Assembly: GCA_009777435.1 (NCBI GenBank)
Contig: WRLW01000058.1
Coordinates: forward strand, 1-8,276
Length of the DNA: 8,276 nt
Source of the DNA: Oscillospiraceae bacterium
Lineage (GTDB): Bacteria > Bacillota > Clostridia > Oscillospirales > UBA929
Reading direction: 5' to 3'
Every line of letters starts with the position of its first letter. Within the stretch, counting starts at the first letter, position 1. The notes below the pieces were generated by a model that made no database searches, had not been told where the DNA came from, and saw only the letters and a program-made list of their open reading frames with translations. Shown one piece after another: positions 1 through 6,865 of this stretch. A program made the position numbers and the translations under genes.

Positions 1-815
1 GCCTCTGTTACGACGCGGTAAACCGGCAAACTCCCGACGGCCGCCCGGCCAACATGGGGTATCAGCACGGCGTCACCGACCCGGCCGCCATCATTCCGGC
101 GCTGATCAGGGCGTGCGCGCTTACAAAAGACCCCGTTTTGCAAAAAGGGCTTGAGAAGGCTTGGGATTGGGTTCTCAGAGACGCGCCCCGAAACGGGGAG
201 GGTATAGTCTATCACATGGACGACACGCGCGAGTTTTGGGTGGACTCGCTCTACATGCTGCCGCCCGCTCTGATCAGCGGCGGATACGCAGGCGAGGCCG
301 TACTTCAGGCGGACGGCTATATCGGCGCGCTGTGGGATCCGCGAAAAAAGCTGTTCCGCCATATCTGGGACGACCAAAAGCAGGAGTTTAGGGTCGATGC
401 CTACTGGGGCGTTGGCAACGGCTGGGCCATATCCGGGCTTTCAAGGCTGATAGAGTCCCTGCCGGACTCCCAAGCGCCGGCCCGCGAGCGGTATATATCT
501 GTTGTCTCGCAAACCGTCGAGGCCGCCCTTGCCTGCCGGGACGGCAATCTTTTCCATAATCTCCTCGACCGCCCGGACAGCTTTTTGGAAGTGAATTTCG
601 CGCAAATGCTTTGCTATACAATCGCGAAGGGCGTCAGGCAGGGCTGGCTGCCTGAACGGCTGCTGCCCGAGGCTGAACAGATCCGGCAAACCGTCCATAA
701 GCATGTGACGCCCTATGGCTTTGTGACCGATGTTTGCGGGGCGCCCCATTTCAACAGCCCGGGGATAGCGCCGGAAGCGCAGGCGTTCTTTATCCTGATG
801 GAATCGGCGTTTTAA
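1..815 (+). CDS. Unsaturated glycuronyl hydrolase, GH88/GH105 family (YteR-like), 5' truncated
   Basis: The reading frame is open from base 3 through the left edge, so the gene is partial; the ATG at 54 is internal, because the upstream codons (LCYDAVNRQTPDGRPAN) read on smoothly and no ribosome binding site precedes it. About 270 residues are visible, roughly the C-terminal three quarters of a YteR-sized protein (about 370 residues). Seen motifs, numbered from the ATG at 54: FWVDSL (D64), matching the position of the general-acid Asp of YteR; FRHIWDD (H103), matching its substrate-contacting His; and WGVGNGWAISGL, a family hallmark of the alpha6/alpha6 barrel. D9 may match the second active-site Asp by spacing, which is tentative. 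Family knowledge: these enzymes hydrate the double bond of unsaturated galacturonyl or glucuronyl ends left by polysaccharide lyases, usually on rhamnogalacturonan, usually in the cytoplasm. It converges on the importer operon and so belongs to another transcript. Family assignment is firm; substrate is not. Confidence 0.87.
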   Translation, partial: LCYDAVNRQTPDGRPANMGYQHGVTDPAAIIPALIRACALTKDPVLQKGLEKAWDWVLRDAPRNGEGIVYHMDDTREFWVDSLYMLPPALISGGYAGEAVLQADGYIGALWDPRKKLFRHIWDDQKQEFRVDAYWGVGNGWAISGLSRLIESLPDSQAPARERYISVVSQTVEAALACRDGNLFHNLLDRPDSFLEVNFAQMLCYTIAKGVRQGWLPERLLPEAEQIRQTVHKHVTPYGFVTDVCGAPHFNSPGIAPEAQAFFILMESAF

Positions 816-825
816 GGGTAAAATA

Positions 826-857
826 TTAAGGGGCTGACGCGTAAGTCAGCCCCTTAA
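826..857. terminator. Rho-independent terminator between convergent genes
   Basis: A perfect 13-bp inverted repeat (arms 826-838 and 845-857, core GGGGCTGAC/GTCAGCCCC) with a 6-nt loop lies between the stop of the + strand hydrolase at 815 and the stop of the minus-strand binding-protein gene at 872. Read on the minus strand the stem is followed by TATTTTA, a short U-rich tract, so it looks best as the terminator of the importer operon. Read on the + strand the tail is AAATTCTG with no U run, so termination of the hydrolase gene here would be weaker, although the same hairpin probably serves both. Confidence 0.85.
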
Positions 858-871
858 AAAATTCTGCCGGT

Positions 872-2569
872 TTATTTTTTCGCCTCGTCCTCGGCGGCCT
901 TGCGTCTGAGCGCCTCGTTCTGAGTCCATTCCGTGCATTTGTCATAGCCATAAGCCCTTGCGTCGCTTGTCATCTTGGCCACTATCGCGTCAAATTCGGC
1001 GTCGGAAGCCGCGTATATGGCCTTCCACGAGCCGTCTCTGATGCTCAGCTTGACCTGCTCCCACGTCGTGTCAAGCTCGGTGTCGCGGGTTCCCATCGAG
1101 AAGCTGGAGCCTATGGCGACCGAAAGATGGCCGTTTAGCTCAAGATAGTCGTCCGCCGTTACGCCGCCGCTCCAGTCGCGCCATGACTGCCTGACGGGCA
1201 AATTGAACGTGGGGTCGATTTCCTGCGTGCTGGCCCAGAATTCCCAGTTAAAGGTCTGCCCTGAGGCGGAGTCGGGGTTGACGGCATCCCTTATCCACGC
1301 GGAATAGTTGAACTGGAACTCGCCGTTCTCGTAAACGTCGTTTGAGTCGCCGTATGGAATTTGCGTGGTTTTTTTGTCCCGCTGGGACAGGACTCCCAAA
1401 TCGGTCAGATAAGTGTTACCGTCGTCGTCGTAGTCCCATGTCGCGCCCTTCGGCCCGTAGAAATTACTCAGCAGGCCGTCGGGTGTACACAGCCAGTCTA
1501 CTATCATCATGCAAAGCTCGGGGTAATTCGTCTTGGCGCCTATAGAGATAACGCGGTTTTGCCCGAAAACGTTCAAGCCATAGGCTATGTTGCGCTGATC
1601 CTTAGCCGCCACGCACTGCATTGCCTTACCCATCTCCATATGCGTCGGAGTGTTATAGGGGTCGGCCATCCAGCTGAATATATTGAAGAACGCCACGCCG
1701 TTTTTATACTTCTCGATCATGTCGTTGAAGGTCTGGGTCATGGAATCGGGATCCACAAGCCCCTTTTGATACAGCGTGTTGTAAAACTTCAGCGCGCGCA
1801 GGTACATGCCGCCTTCCTTGAGGCAGTCCTCAAAGGTCTGCGTCTTGGTGTCATAAAGGCCGAACCCGAACTCGTCATACCCATACAGCGCGCCGGTGGA
1901 TTTGACCATCATAACCATATCGCCGTCCCAGTCGGGGAAGAACGAAACGCCGTATGTCTTGGTGCCGACGTCGGAGACAGGCTCCAGCGCCGCCATCTGC
2001 TCCAGAATCGGAATGAAATCCTCCAGCGTATTGATGTCAGGGCGTCCCAGTCGATTATATAAGTCCCAGCGCAGGTAAGGGTAGTAGAAAAACGCCTCGT
2101 GATCCTCCGCGCTGCCGGCCACGTTATGGCCGAAGCCGTAAAGGCCGCCTGACAGGTTGCGGTTTTTTTCCAGCGCAAACGGCATGTTTTCGTATATATA
2201 CGGCCCGAAATCCTTTAGCAGGTCGTCCTCGTCCCAGTCATACAGCATCCCGGCGTTAACGGCGTCTAAGTATTGGCTGCCGTCGGTGCCGAATATGACG
2301 ATATCGCCCAGATTGCCCGCCGCCATGCGTGTGGCGAAGGTTCCGTCCATCTCGTTGATGACCGTAAATTTCACGTTGAAATTTTCCTTTAACAGTTCGG
2401 CGCCCCAGCCGATCTGCGCGCCGGCGTAGTTCGCGAGCTGCGAGTAGACCACCAGCTCCACCGTCTCCTTGGGTATGATGCCGCCCGGCCCGCCGCCTGT
2501 CGCGCAGGCGCCGAGCATGGCGAGCAGCGCCGCCGTCAAAAGCGCCGCCGCCCATTTGAAAGACCTCAT
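872..2569 (-). CDS. Extracellular sugar-binding lipoprotein of an LplA-like ABC importer
   Basis: A 565-residue family-1 type solute-binding protein, the size usual for LplA/YtcQ-like oligosaccharide binders rather than the smaller MalE type. The N-terminus is a lipoprotein signal peptide: K5, a hydrophobic stretch from residue 6 to 19, and lipobox LGAC with the lipidated Cys at 22, followed by a Gly-rich tether. The segment MAAGNLGDIVIFG (82-94) is the conserved first-lobe motif of these binders. Tyr, Trp and Asp are abundant, as expected for carbohydrate stacking. The ATG at 2569 is set by an AGGAGG at 2578-2583 with 8-nt spacing. It is the last gene of the operon, 54 nt after the LplC-type permease, and ends in front of a terminator. 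Inferred role: captures oligosaccharides released outside the membrane and delivers them to the two permeases. The exact ligand cannot be read from sequence; GH5 product oligosaccharides are the contextual guess. Confidence 0.93.
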   Translation of the reverse strand: MRSFKWAAALLTAALLAMLGACATGGGPGGIIPKETVELVVYSQLANYAGAQIGWGAELLKENFNVKFTVINEMDGTFATRMAAGNLGDIVIFGTDGSQYLDAVNAGMLYDWDEDDLLKDFGPYIYENMPFALEKNRNLSGGLYGFGHNVAGSAEDHEAFFYYPYLRWDLYNRLGRPDINTLEDFIPILEQMAALEPVSDVGTKTYGVSFFPDWDGDMVMMVKSTGALYGYDEFGFGLYDTKTQTFEDCLKEGGMYLRALKFYNTLYQKGLVDPDSMTQTFNDMIEKYKNGVAFFNIFSWMADPYNTPTHMEMGKAMQCVAAKDQRNIAYGLNVFGQNRVISIGAKTNYPELCMMIVDWLCTPDGLLSNFYGPKGATWDYDDDGNTYLTDLGVLSQRDKKTTQIPYGDSNDVYENGEFQFNYSAWIRDAVNPDSASGQTFNWEFWASTQEIDPTFNLPVRQSWRDWSGGVTADDYLELNGHLSVAIGSSFSMGTRDTELDTTWEQVKLSIRDGSWKAIYAASDAEFDAIVAKMTSDARAYGYDKCTEWTQNEALRRKAAEDEAKK

Positions 2570-2577
2570 AAATCCGC

Positions 2578-2583
2578 CCTCCT
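2578..2583 (-). promoter_or_regulatory. Strong Shine-Dalgarno site of the binding-protein gene
   Basis: AGGAGG on the minus strand, 8 nt before the ATG at 2569. It is the closest to consensus among the ribosome binding sites in this window, consistent with the binding protein being made in excess over the permeases. Confidence 0.85.
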
Positions 2584-2598
2584 GTTTATTTGTATCAA

Positions 2599-2616
2599 GC
2601 CGCCTTTAACGGCGGC
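2599..2616 (-). other. GC-only hairpin in the leader of the binding-protein gene
   Basis: Arms GCCGCC (2599-2604) and GGCGGC (2611-2616) flank a 6-nt loop between the stop of the LplC-type permease (2624) and the ribosome binding site of the binding-protein gene. No U-tract follows on the minus strand, so it does not look like an intrinsic terminator. A stem here could mark an RNA-processing boundary or protect the downstream mRNA; that is inference. Confidence 0.5.
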
Positions 2617-2623
2617 CCAATAT

Positions 2624-3520
2624 TCAGCCCTTTACCGCGCCCAGCATTATACCTTTTTGGAAATAACGCTGCATAAACGGGTATACCAGCAAAATCGGGA
2701 TTATGGTCACCATGGCCACCGTGAGCGAAACCACGCGGCTGTTGAGCGCCGACGTCACGTCGGCCTCCGATATCGAGCCGCCGCTGTTCATAAGCTTGCC
2801 TAAATTGGTGGCCTTGTTGAGGTAAAGGTAAAGCCTGTGCTGGAGCGTATACAGATTCGGGTCGCCGCCCATCAAGATAACCGAGTCCATAAACGAGTTC
2901 CAGTGCATGACCGCGCCGAACACGGCTATGGTCGCCAGAATGGGCTTGCAAAGAGGCAGTATTATCCTGCCGAATACAGTGAGATAACCCGCGCCGTCAA
3001 TAAACGCGCTCTCCTGAAGCTCGCCCGGTATGGATTCGACATAGGTCTTTACCAGAATAACGTTGAAAGGCTGTACGATTGCGGGGATTATATAGCCCCA
3101 GAAGTTATTGGTCAGACCAAGCATTGACATATTCAAGTACCAGGGCACCAGCCCTGCGTTGAAATACATGATAACCACAATACCGCGGTAGATGACCTTC
3201 CTGCCGAACATGGCGTTTTGGGTGACCAGATAGCCGACCAGCGCGCATGTGAGCGCCATAGTGACTGTGCCGAGCAGCGTCCGCCCGACGGTCACCATAG
3301 CGGCGTTGCCCAAGTCGCCCACATTCAGCAGCGCCAAATAGTTGTCAAACTGAATACCGCGCGGGTAGAGGTTGACCTGTCCCGCCTGAACCAGCGAATT
3401 GTCGCTTATGGTGTTGATAAATAAGTAGTAGATCGGGAAAACGCACAGCAGCGTGAACAGCGTGAAAAAGAGGATGTTCACAGCGTCAAACACATAGTCC
3501 GCGGCGGATCGCTTAAACAT
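2624..3520 (-). CDS. Sugar ABC transporter permease, LplC/YtcP-like (CUT1, MalG class)
   Basis: A 298-residue integral membrane protein of the length normal for LplC/YtcP. It shows a hydrophobic first helix (about 14-37), further membrane segments near 79-100, 110-128, 139-158, 184-206 and 262-282, and the cytoplasmic EAA loop as ESAFIDGAG (170-178) ending in ILP (187-189), which docks the ATPase. The C-terminus YPFMQRYF..G..LGAVKG is the signature tail of this subfamily. The start is the ATG at 3520: a G-rich Shine-Dalgarno (AGGGGGG, 3529-3535) lies 8 nt upstream and overlaps the stop of the preceding permease, so the two are tightly linked (13 nt between stop and start). It forms the translocation pore with the LplB-type partner in a heterodimer. 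No ATPase gene is in the window. Family identification is secure; substrate is inferred from the neighbours only. Confidence 0.95.
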   Translation of the reverse strand: MFKRSAADYVFDAVNILFFTLFTLLCVFPIYYLFINTISDNSLVQAGQVNLYPRGIQFDNYLALLNVGDLGNAAMVTVGRTLLGTVTMALTCALVGYLVTQNAMFGRKVIYRGIVVIMYFNAGLVPWYLNMSMLGLTNNFWGYIIPAIVQPFNVILVKTYVESIPGELQESAFIDGAGYLTVFGRIILPLCKPILATIAVFGAVMHWNSFMDSVILMGGDPNLYTLQHRLYLYLNKATNLGKLMNSGGSISEADVTSALNSRVVSLTVAMVTIIPILLVYPFMQRYFQKGIMLGAVKG

Positions 3521-3533
3521 GTTCTCTGCCCCC

Positions 3534-4988
3534 CTATACGATGCTTTCGCCGCGTATCAGCGCCGAAGCCTTGTTGGCCATGAACAGCAGCGTCACGCTG
3601 ATAAGCGATTTCATCATTCCGATCAATGTGGCGAGCGGTATGCTGTAGCTGGTGTTTCCCGACAGGCCGAGATGGTACACAAACAGGTCAAGCACCTGAA
3701 TACTCTCCCTGTTGGCGGGATTGAAAAACACGAAGTATTGATCCATGCCGTTTGTCAGGATGTTCGCTATGGATAACAATAGCAGGACGAAATATGTGGA
3801 CATAAGCCCGGGCACCGTTATATGCCACATTTTCTGAAAGCGCCCGGCGCCGTCCACGGTCGCCGCCTCGTATAGCTGCTGGTCTATGCTCGATATGCCG
3901 GCGATGTAGATGATGGCGCTCCAGCCAAGCCCTTTCCAAGTGCCCCAAGCCCACATTTTCAGCCATATATCCGTATTGCTCATAAGATGGTTGGTGCCGG
4001 CGCCGCTTTCAATAACCCCTATGCTTGCCAGCGCCCAGTTAAGAAAGCCCTCCGTGGAAAAAATAGCGAAGGCGACGCTGTAAACAAGCACCCAGCTAAT
4101 GAAATTCGGGATGGTGGTCAGCGTTTGGATAACTCGCTTTGATTTGTTGGAGCGTATCTCCGTCAGTAATATGGCAAACGTCATGGGCAGCCATGAGGTC
4201 GCTATGCCCAGCCCGCTCATGGCGAAGGTGTTCTTCAGCACGCGCACGATATCCGCGCGCGTGGCGGGATTCGAGAATAGATACCTAAGCCATTTAAGAC
4301 CCACAAAGTTATCCATTGTTAGGTCAAAGCCCGCGCGGTAGTCAAAAAACGCGTAGCGCCAGCCCCACAGCGGCAAATACGCGAACAAGACCACCAGCGC
4401 CAAAAACGGCATCATCATTAAAAACAGCCTGTATTTAGGCGCCATCTCATATTTCGCGCCCTCCGGCGCTTTAGGCATGGCCGCCCATATCGCGCCCGAG
4501 AAAATCAGCATCAGCCCAAACAGGCCCCAGAACGCCGCGATGCCGACCGGCAGCATAGGCTCGACGCGATCCGGCCTTGAGGTCAGCGCAAACGAGTTAT
4601 AAGCCAACCGCAAAACCGTCATACCCGCTATACCGGTCAAGGCTCCGAGAGCCGACAGCTTGACGCCCAGCCGGCACATTTTTATATTGCCGAAGCATAA
4701 ACAAAACGCGGCGCCTAACAGCGCTACCGACAAACCGCCGGTCAGCGCTCCGATATACGCGGTCGTGAGCGCGCCCTGAGAGATCCAGCCCATTGACAGG
4801 GCGCGTACAAAATTATCGCCGATGGCCGAATACGAGACGGCGCAAGTGAACAGCGAGGCGTTTTTGCTTATCATGCCGCTGACGCGCGCCGGGTTCAGAA
4901 ACGGTATAAACGCCGACATACATACCGCGATGATATAGAACCTCAATATGACCAGCGGCGCTTTTGAGCTAAGGGCACGCTTTCGCAC
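3534..4988 (-). CDS. Sugar ABC transporter permease, LplB/YteP-like, with extra N-terminal membrane domain
   Basis: The C-terminal 300 residues are a typical LplB-type CUT1 permease: a first helix after KYRLFLMMMPF, a periplasmic-side motif FVGLKWLRYLF, and the EAA loop EAATVDGAG followed by ITVPGL, which contacts the ATPase. Normal family length is about 300-320, yet this protein has 484. The extra 180 or so residues at the N-terminus hold about four hydrophobic segments (approx. 10-31, 72-100, 107-133, 147-170, numbered from the chosen start) and no domain I recognise. The GTG at 4988 is chosen because GAGGGG (4997-5002) sits 8 nt upstream; an in-frame GTG at 4997 overlaps that site and has no proper spacing (it would add MIA). 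Stop codon of the GH5 gene lies between site and start, so translation is probably coupled. The permease half is certain; the role of the extension is unknown. Confidence 0.93.
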   Translation of the reverse strand: MRKRALSSKAPLVILRFYIIAVCMSAFIPFLNPARVSGMISKNASLFTCAVSYSAIGDNFVRALSMGWISQGALTTAYIGALTGGLSVALLGAAFCLCFGNIKMCRLGVKLSALGALTGIAGMTVLRLAYNSFALTSRPDRVEPMLPVGIAAFWGLFGLMLIFSGAIWAAMPKAPEGAKYEMAPKYRLFLMMMPFLALVVLFAYLPLWGWRYAFFDYRAGFDLTMDNFVGLKWLRYLFSNPATRADIVRVLKNTFAMSGLGIATSWLPMTFAILLTEIRSNKSKRVIQTLTTIPNFISWVLVYSVAFAIFSTEGFLNWALASIGVIESGAGTNHLMSNTDIWLKMWAWGTWKGLGWSAIIYIAGISSIDQQLYEAATVDGAGRFQKMWHITVPGLMSTYFVLLLLSIANILTNGMDQYFVFFNPANRESIQVLDLFVYHLGLSGNTSYSIPLATLIGMMKSLISVTLLFMANKASALIRGESIV

Positions 4989-4993
4989 GGCAA

Positions 4994-6802
4994 TCACCCC
5001 TCGATATACTCAAAGATAACGGCGATGGTTTCGATACGCTCCCCAATGTAATTCTCAAGAGGTATGGGCGACGCGTCGGCCAAATCGCCGTCGGGAACCC
5101 TTGCCTCGTCAGGTATCTGGCTTACCCATTCGTTGTAGAGGTTGACCCTTGTGCATATCCCGTTGTCGGACGTCGTATAAGGTCTGCCGGCAAACTCTGC
5201 CGGCTCGCCGTTGATAAGCACTTCCTTAAGCTCCATGAAGTAGCCGGGGAACAGGATCTCGCCGTTTATCAGCCCCACGGCCGAAAAAACGATGCCGTCG
5301 GCATAGCCCGCGTCCGTTCCTGTGAAGTCGAGCGACACCTCATATGTTCCGGCGCCCGTGATTTCCACATCGACCGCCTCCATGCCCGCCGTTATAGACT
5401 CCGGCTTATACACGTCGCCGACGCTGTATGTCATAGACCAGTCGCCGCTGCTGAACATAATCCAAGCAAAAGCCTCGTCGGCCGTTATGACCGTTTCGGG
5501 CCTGTTTGCCGCCTTTCTCAGCGTCCATGCTATGTTGACGCTCGCGAGGTCAATGATTTCCTCGACGGACACCGACGCTCTCGCCTCCGCGCTCCTGCTT
5601 TTGTACAGCTTGGCTATGTCCTCGTCGATTATCTCAAACCTATCCCTGCTGTAAAGATTGTCGCAGTCCCACAGCAGCGAGCTGTATCCGTACAGGTCGC
5701 AGTTATCCATGAAATTTGTAAAGAAATTCAGCCTGTCGGGGCCGTCGTTGTCGAGGACTCCCCATTCGCCGAGTACGATGCCGTAGCCCCGCTCTGTGTA
5801 TTTGGTCATCATCTCAAGCAGCCTGTTTTGTTCCTCGATTTCGCCGGTAGTTCCCCAGCCGCCAACGCTGGCGGTATCCCCGCAATAGCTCCAGGGCGTG
5901 TAATAATGCACCGAGAGCAGCAGCTTGCCGTCCGCCGTATCCGACGGCATTTCATATCTGTCGTCACATGTCATGACAATATCGGTGTTATAGCCCGGAA
6001 TAAGCAGGAATCTTGTTTGGTTGAGGCCGCCGGCCGCCCGCACCACATCCACGAATTTCTGCGTCACGACGGTCAGCAGCTCGTAGCACTCGTCTTGGGT
6101 CAGCTTGCCGCCCTGCGGGTTGAACGGCGTCCTGTCGTTGAAGCGGTTGCCCAGCTCCTCGTTGGCCGCCTCGAATATCAGGCGGTGGCCGTAGTCGCTG
6201 TACCGCTCGGCGATTTGCGTCCACATCGAGACAAAAATATCCATCGCCTTGTCGCGTACAGCCTGCTCGGGGTGGCTGAACATGCTCCACCAGCCGTGAT
6301 CCCAGTGGTCGTTGACCACGACGAACATATCCTCGTTAAGCGCGTAGTTGATAATCTCCTCAACGCGGTCGAGATACGCTTTGCCGATGGTATGGTCGCC
6401 GTTTTCAAAATCCATGGCGTTAGTCCACGCGACCGGGATGCGCAGGGTGTCAAAGCCGGCCTTCTTCATGCCGCTGACCATCTCCTGCGTTGTGATGGGC
6501 TGCCCCCACATTTGCTCGTATACGCTGGGGTCGCGTCCGGGTATACGGTTTCTGCTGTCACACGCTTCCATCGTGTTGCCCAGATTGACCCCGTGTCCCA
6601 TCAGCCGGGCGACCTCCGTCGAGTTCATCTCGGCCAGCGGCATAACCGCGTCCGTCGCGGTTTCGGGCACAGGAGCCGGGCTTGGCGTATCGGCAGTCTC
6701 CGGCGGCGGCGTCTCAAGGCCGCCATCGTCCGCGCCGCAGGCGGCCATCGTCAGCAGAAGCATAACGGAGAGTAACAGTGCGATTTTACGGCGTGTCGGC
6801 AT
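4994..6802 (-). CDS. GH5 family glycanase (endo-beta-glucanase-like) lipoprotein with C-terminal accessory module
   Basis: A 602-residue secreted enzyme. The ATG at 6802 is preferred: AAAGGG (6812-6817) lies 9 nt upstream, and the protein then starts MPTRRKIALLL, a clean lipoprotein signal with lipobox MAAC (Cys 22). Starts at 6820 or 6847 lack a ribosome site. A Pro/Thr/Glu-rich linker (about 29-52) follows. The GH5 TIM barrel spans about 60-410: GVNLGNT (71-77), TLRIPVAW (119-126), FEAANEE with acid/base Glu 215, SVHYYTPW with His 299, VLGEWG with nucleophile Glu 346, and LLWDCDN near the barrel end. The last 160 residues form a beta-rich module related to those of the surface protein encoded upstream. 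GH5 enzymes retain-cleave internal beta-1,4 links of cellulose, xyloglucan, glucomannan or mannan; which one is undetermined. The enzyme should sit tethered outside the membrane, feeding the importer encoded just downstream. Confidence 0.93.
   Translation of the reverse strand: MPTRRKIALLLSVMLLLTMAACGADDGGLETPPPETADTPSPAPVPETATDAVMPLAEMNSTEVARLMGHGVNLGNTMEACDSRNRIPGRDPSVYEQMWGQPITTQEMVSGMKKAGFDTLRIPVAWTNAMDFENGDHTIGKAYLDRVEEIINYALNEDMFVVVNDHWDHGWWSMFSHPEQAVRDKAMDIFVSMWTQIAERYSDYGHRLIFEAANEELGNRFNDRTPFNPQGGKLTQDECYELLTVVTQKFVDVVRAAGGLNQTRFLLIPGYNTDIVMTCDDRYEMPSDTADGKLLLSVHYYTPWSYCGDTASVGGWGTTGEIEEQNRLLEMMTKYTERGYGIVLGEWGVLDNDGPDRLNFFTNFMDNCDLYGYSSLLWDCDNLYSRDRFEIIDEDIAKLYKSRSAEARASVSVEEIIDLASVNIAWTLRKAANRPETVITADEAFAWIMFSSGDWSMTYSVGDVYKPESITAGMEAVDVEITGAGTYEVSLDFTGTDAGYADGIVFSAVGLINGEILFPGYFMELKEVLINGEPAEFAGRPYTTSDNGICTRVNLYNEWVSQIPDEARVPDGDLADASPIPLENYIGERIETIAVIFEYIEG
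4997..5002 (-). promoter_or_regulatory. Shine-Dalgarno site that decides the LplB-type permease start
   Basis: GAGGGG on the minus strand lies inside the last codons of the GH5 gene, 8 nt before the GTG at 4988. It rules against the alternative GTG at 4997, which it overlaps, and implies that ribosomes finishing the GH5 frame (TGA at 4994-4996) feed directly into the permease. Confidence 0.7.
4997..5473 (-). other. C-terminal beta-sandwich-like module of the GH5 enzyme
   Basis: Residues about 444-602 of the enzyme. It opens with AFAWIMFSSGDWSMTYS, continues with VDVEITGAGTYEVSLDF, has a central MELKEVLINGE strand pair, then RVNLYNEW, and ends AVIFEYIEG. Each block has a counterpart in the last module of the surface protein (NAFLGVQSQNWIFRNAW, TDVVIKGNGTYQVSLSG, IAVRMNGV, INIWNSDL, ITIEFTVSGF) in the same order. 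The pattern suggests a carbohydrate-binding or surface-interaction domain. I cannot name a CBM family for it. Confidence 0.7.
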
Positions 6803-6811
6803 TGCACAATA

Positions 6812-6817
6812 CCCTTT
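6812..6817 (-). promoter_or_regulatory. Shine-Dalgarno site that decides the GH5 start
   Basis: AAAGGG on the minus strand, 9 nt before the ATG at 6802. Upstream in-frame ATGs at 6820 and 6847 have no such site, and would put 6 or 15 extra residues in front of an otherwise canonical lipoprotein signal peptide. Confidence 0.65.
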
Positions 6818-6828
6818 CATGCGACAGT

Positions 6829-6855
6829 CAAGGGGCGCGCGGAGCACGCCCCTTG
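6829..6855 (-). other. Hairpin between the surface-protein and GH5 genes
   Basis: Arms CAAGGGGCG (6829-6837) and CGCCCCTTG (6847-6855) form a perfect 9-bp stem with a 9-nt loop, starting 10 nt after the stop of the surface-protein gene. On the minus strand it is followed by ACTGTCGC, with no U run. It may be a partial terminator or an mRNA end-protecting stem that lowers expression of the downstream genes relative to the surface protein. The latter is inference. Confidence 0.55.
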
Positions 6856-6865
6856 GCCGCGTTTG

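Noticed and set aside
54..56. ATG at 54 as the true start of the hydrolase
   Set aside because: The frame is open to the left edge with sensible residues, no ribosome site precedes the ATG, and the family is longer at the N-terminus.
1361..2062. A 233-codon open frame on the + strand, antisense to the binding-protein gene
   Set aside because: Low-complexity His/Arg/Val composition and no ribosome site; the opposite strand encodes a well-conserved solute-binding protein throughout.
2590..2620. Internal promoter before the binding-protein gene (TTGGGC, 17 nt, TGATAC on the minus strand)
   Set aside because: Both boxes are poor matches to consensus and overlap the hairpin; one weak match in 50 nt is expected by chance.
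5828..6775. A 315-codon open frame on the + strand, antisense to the GH5 gene
   Set aside because: Its translation is rich in His, Arg and Val with no recognisable domain, as expected for the antisense frame of a GC-rich gene. The minus strand encodes an intact GH5 catalytic domain over the same bases.
6803..6847. Longer GH5 starts at 6847 or 6820
   Set aside because: They have no Shine-Dalgarno, would place MLRAPLDCRMKGYCA before a canonical lipoprotein signal, and the first one lies inside a hairpin arm.
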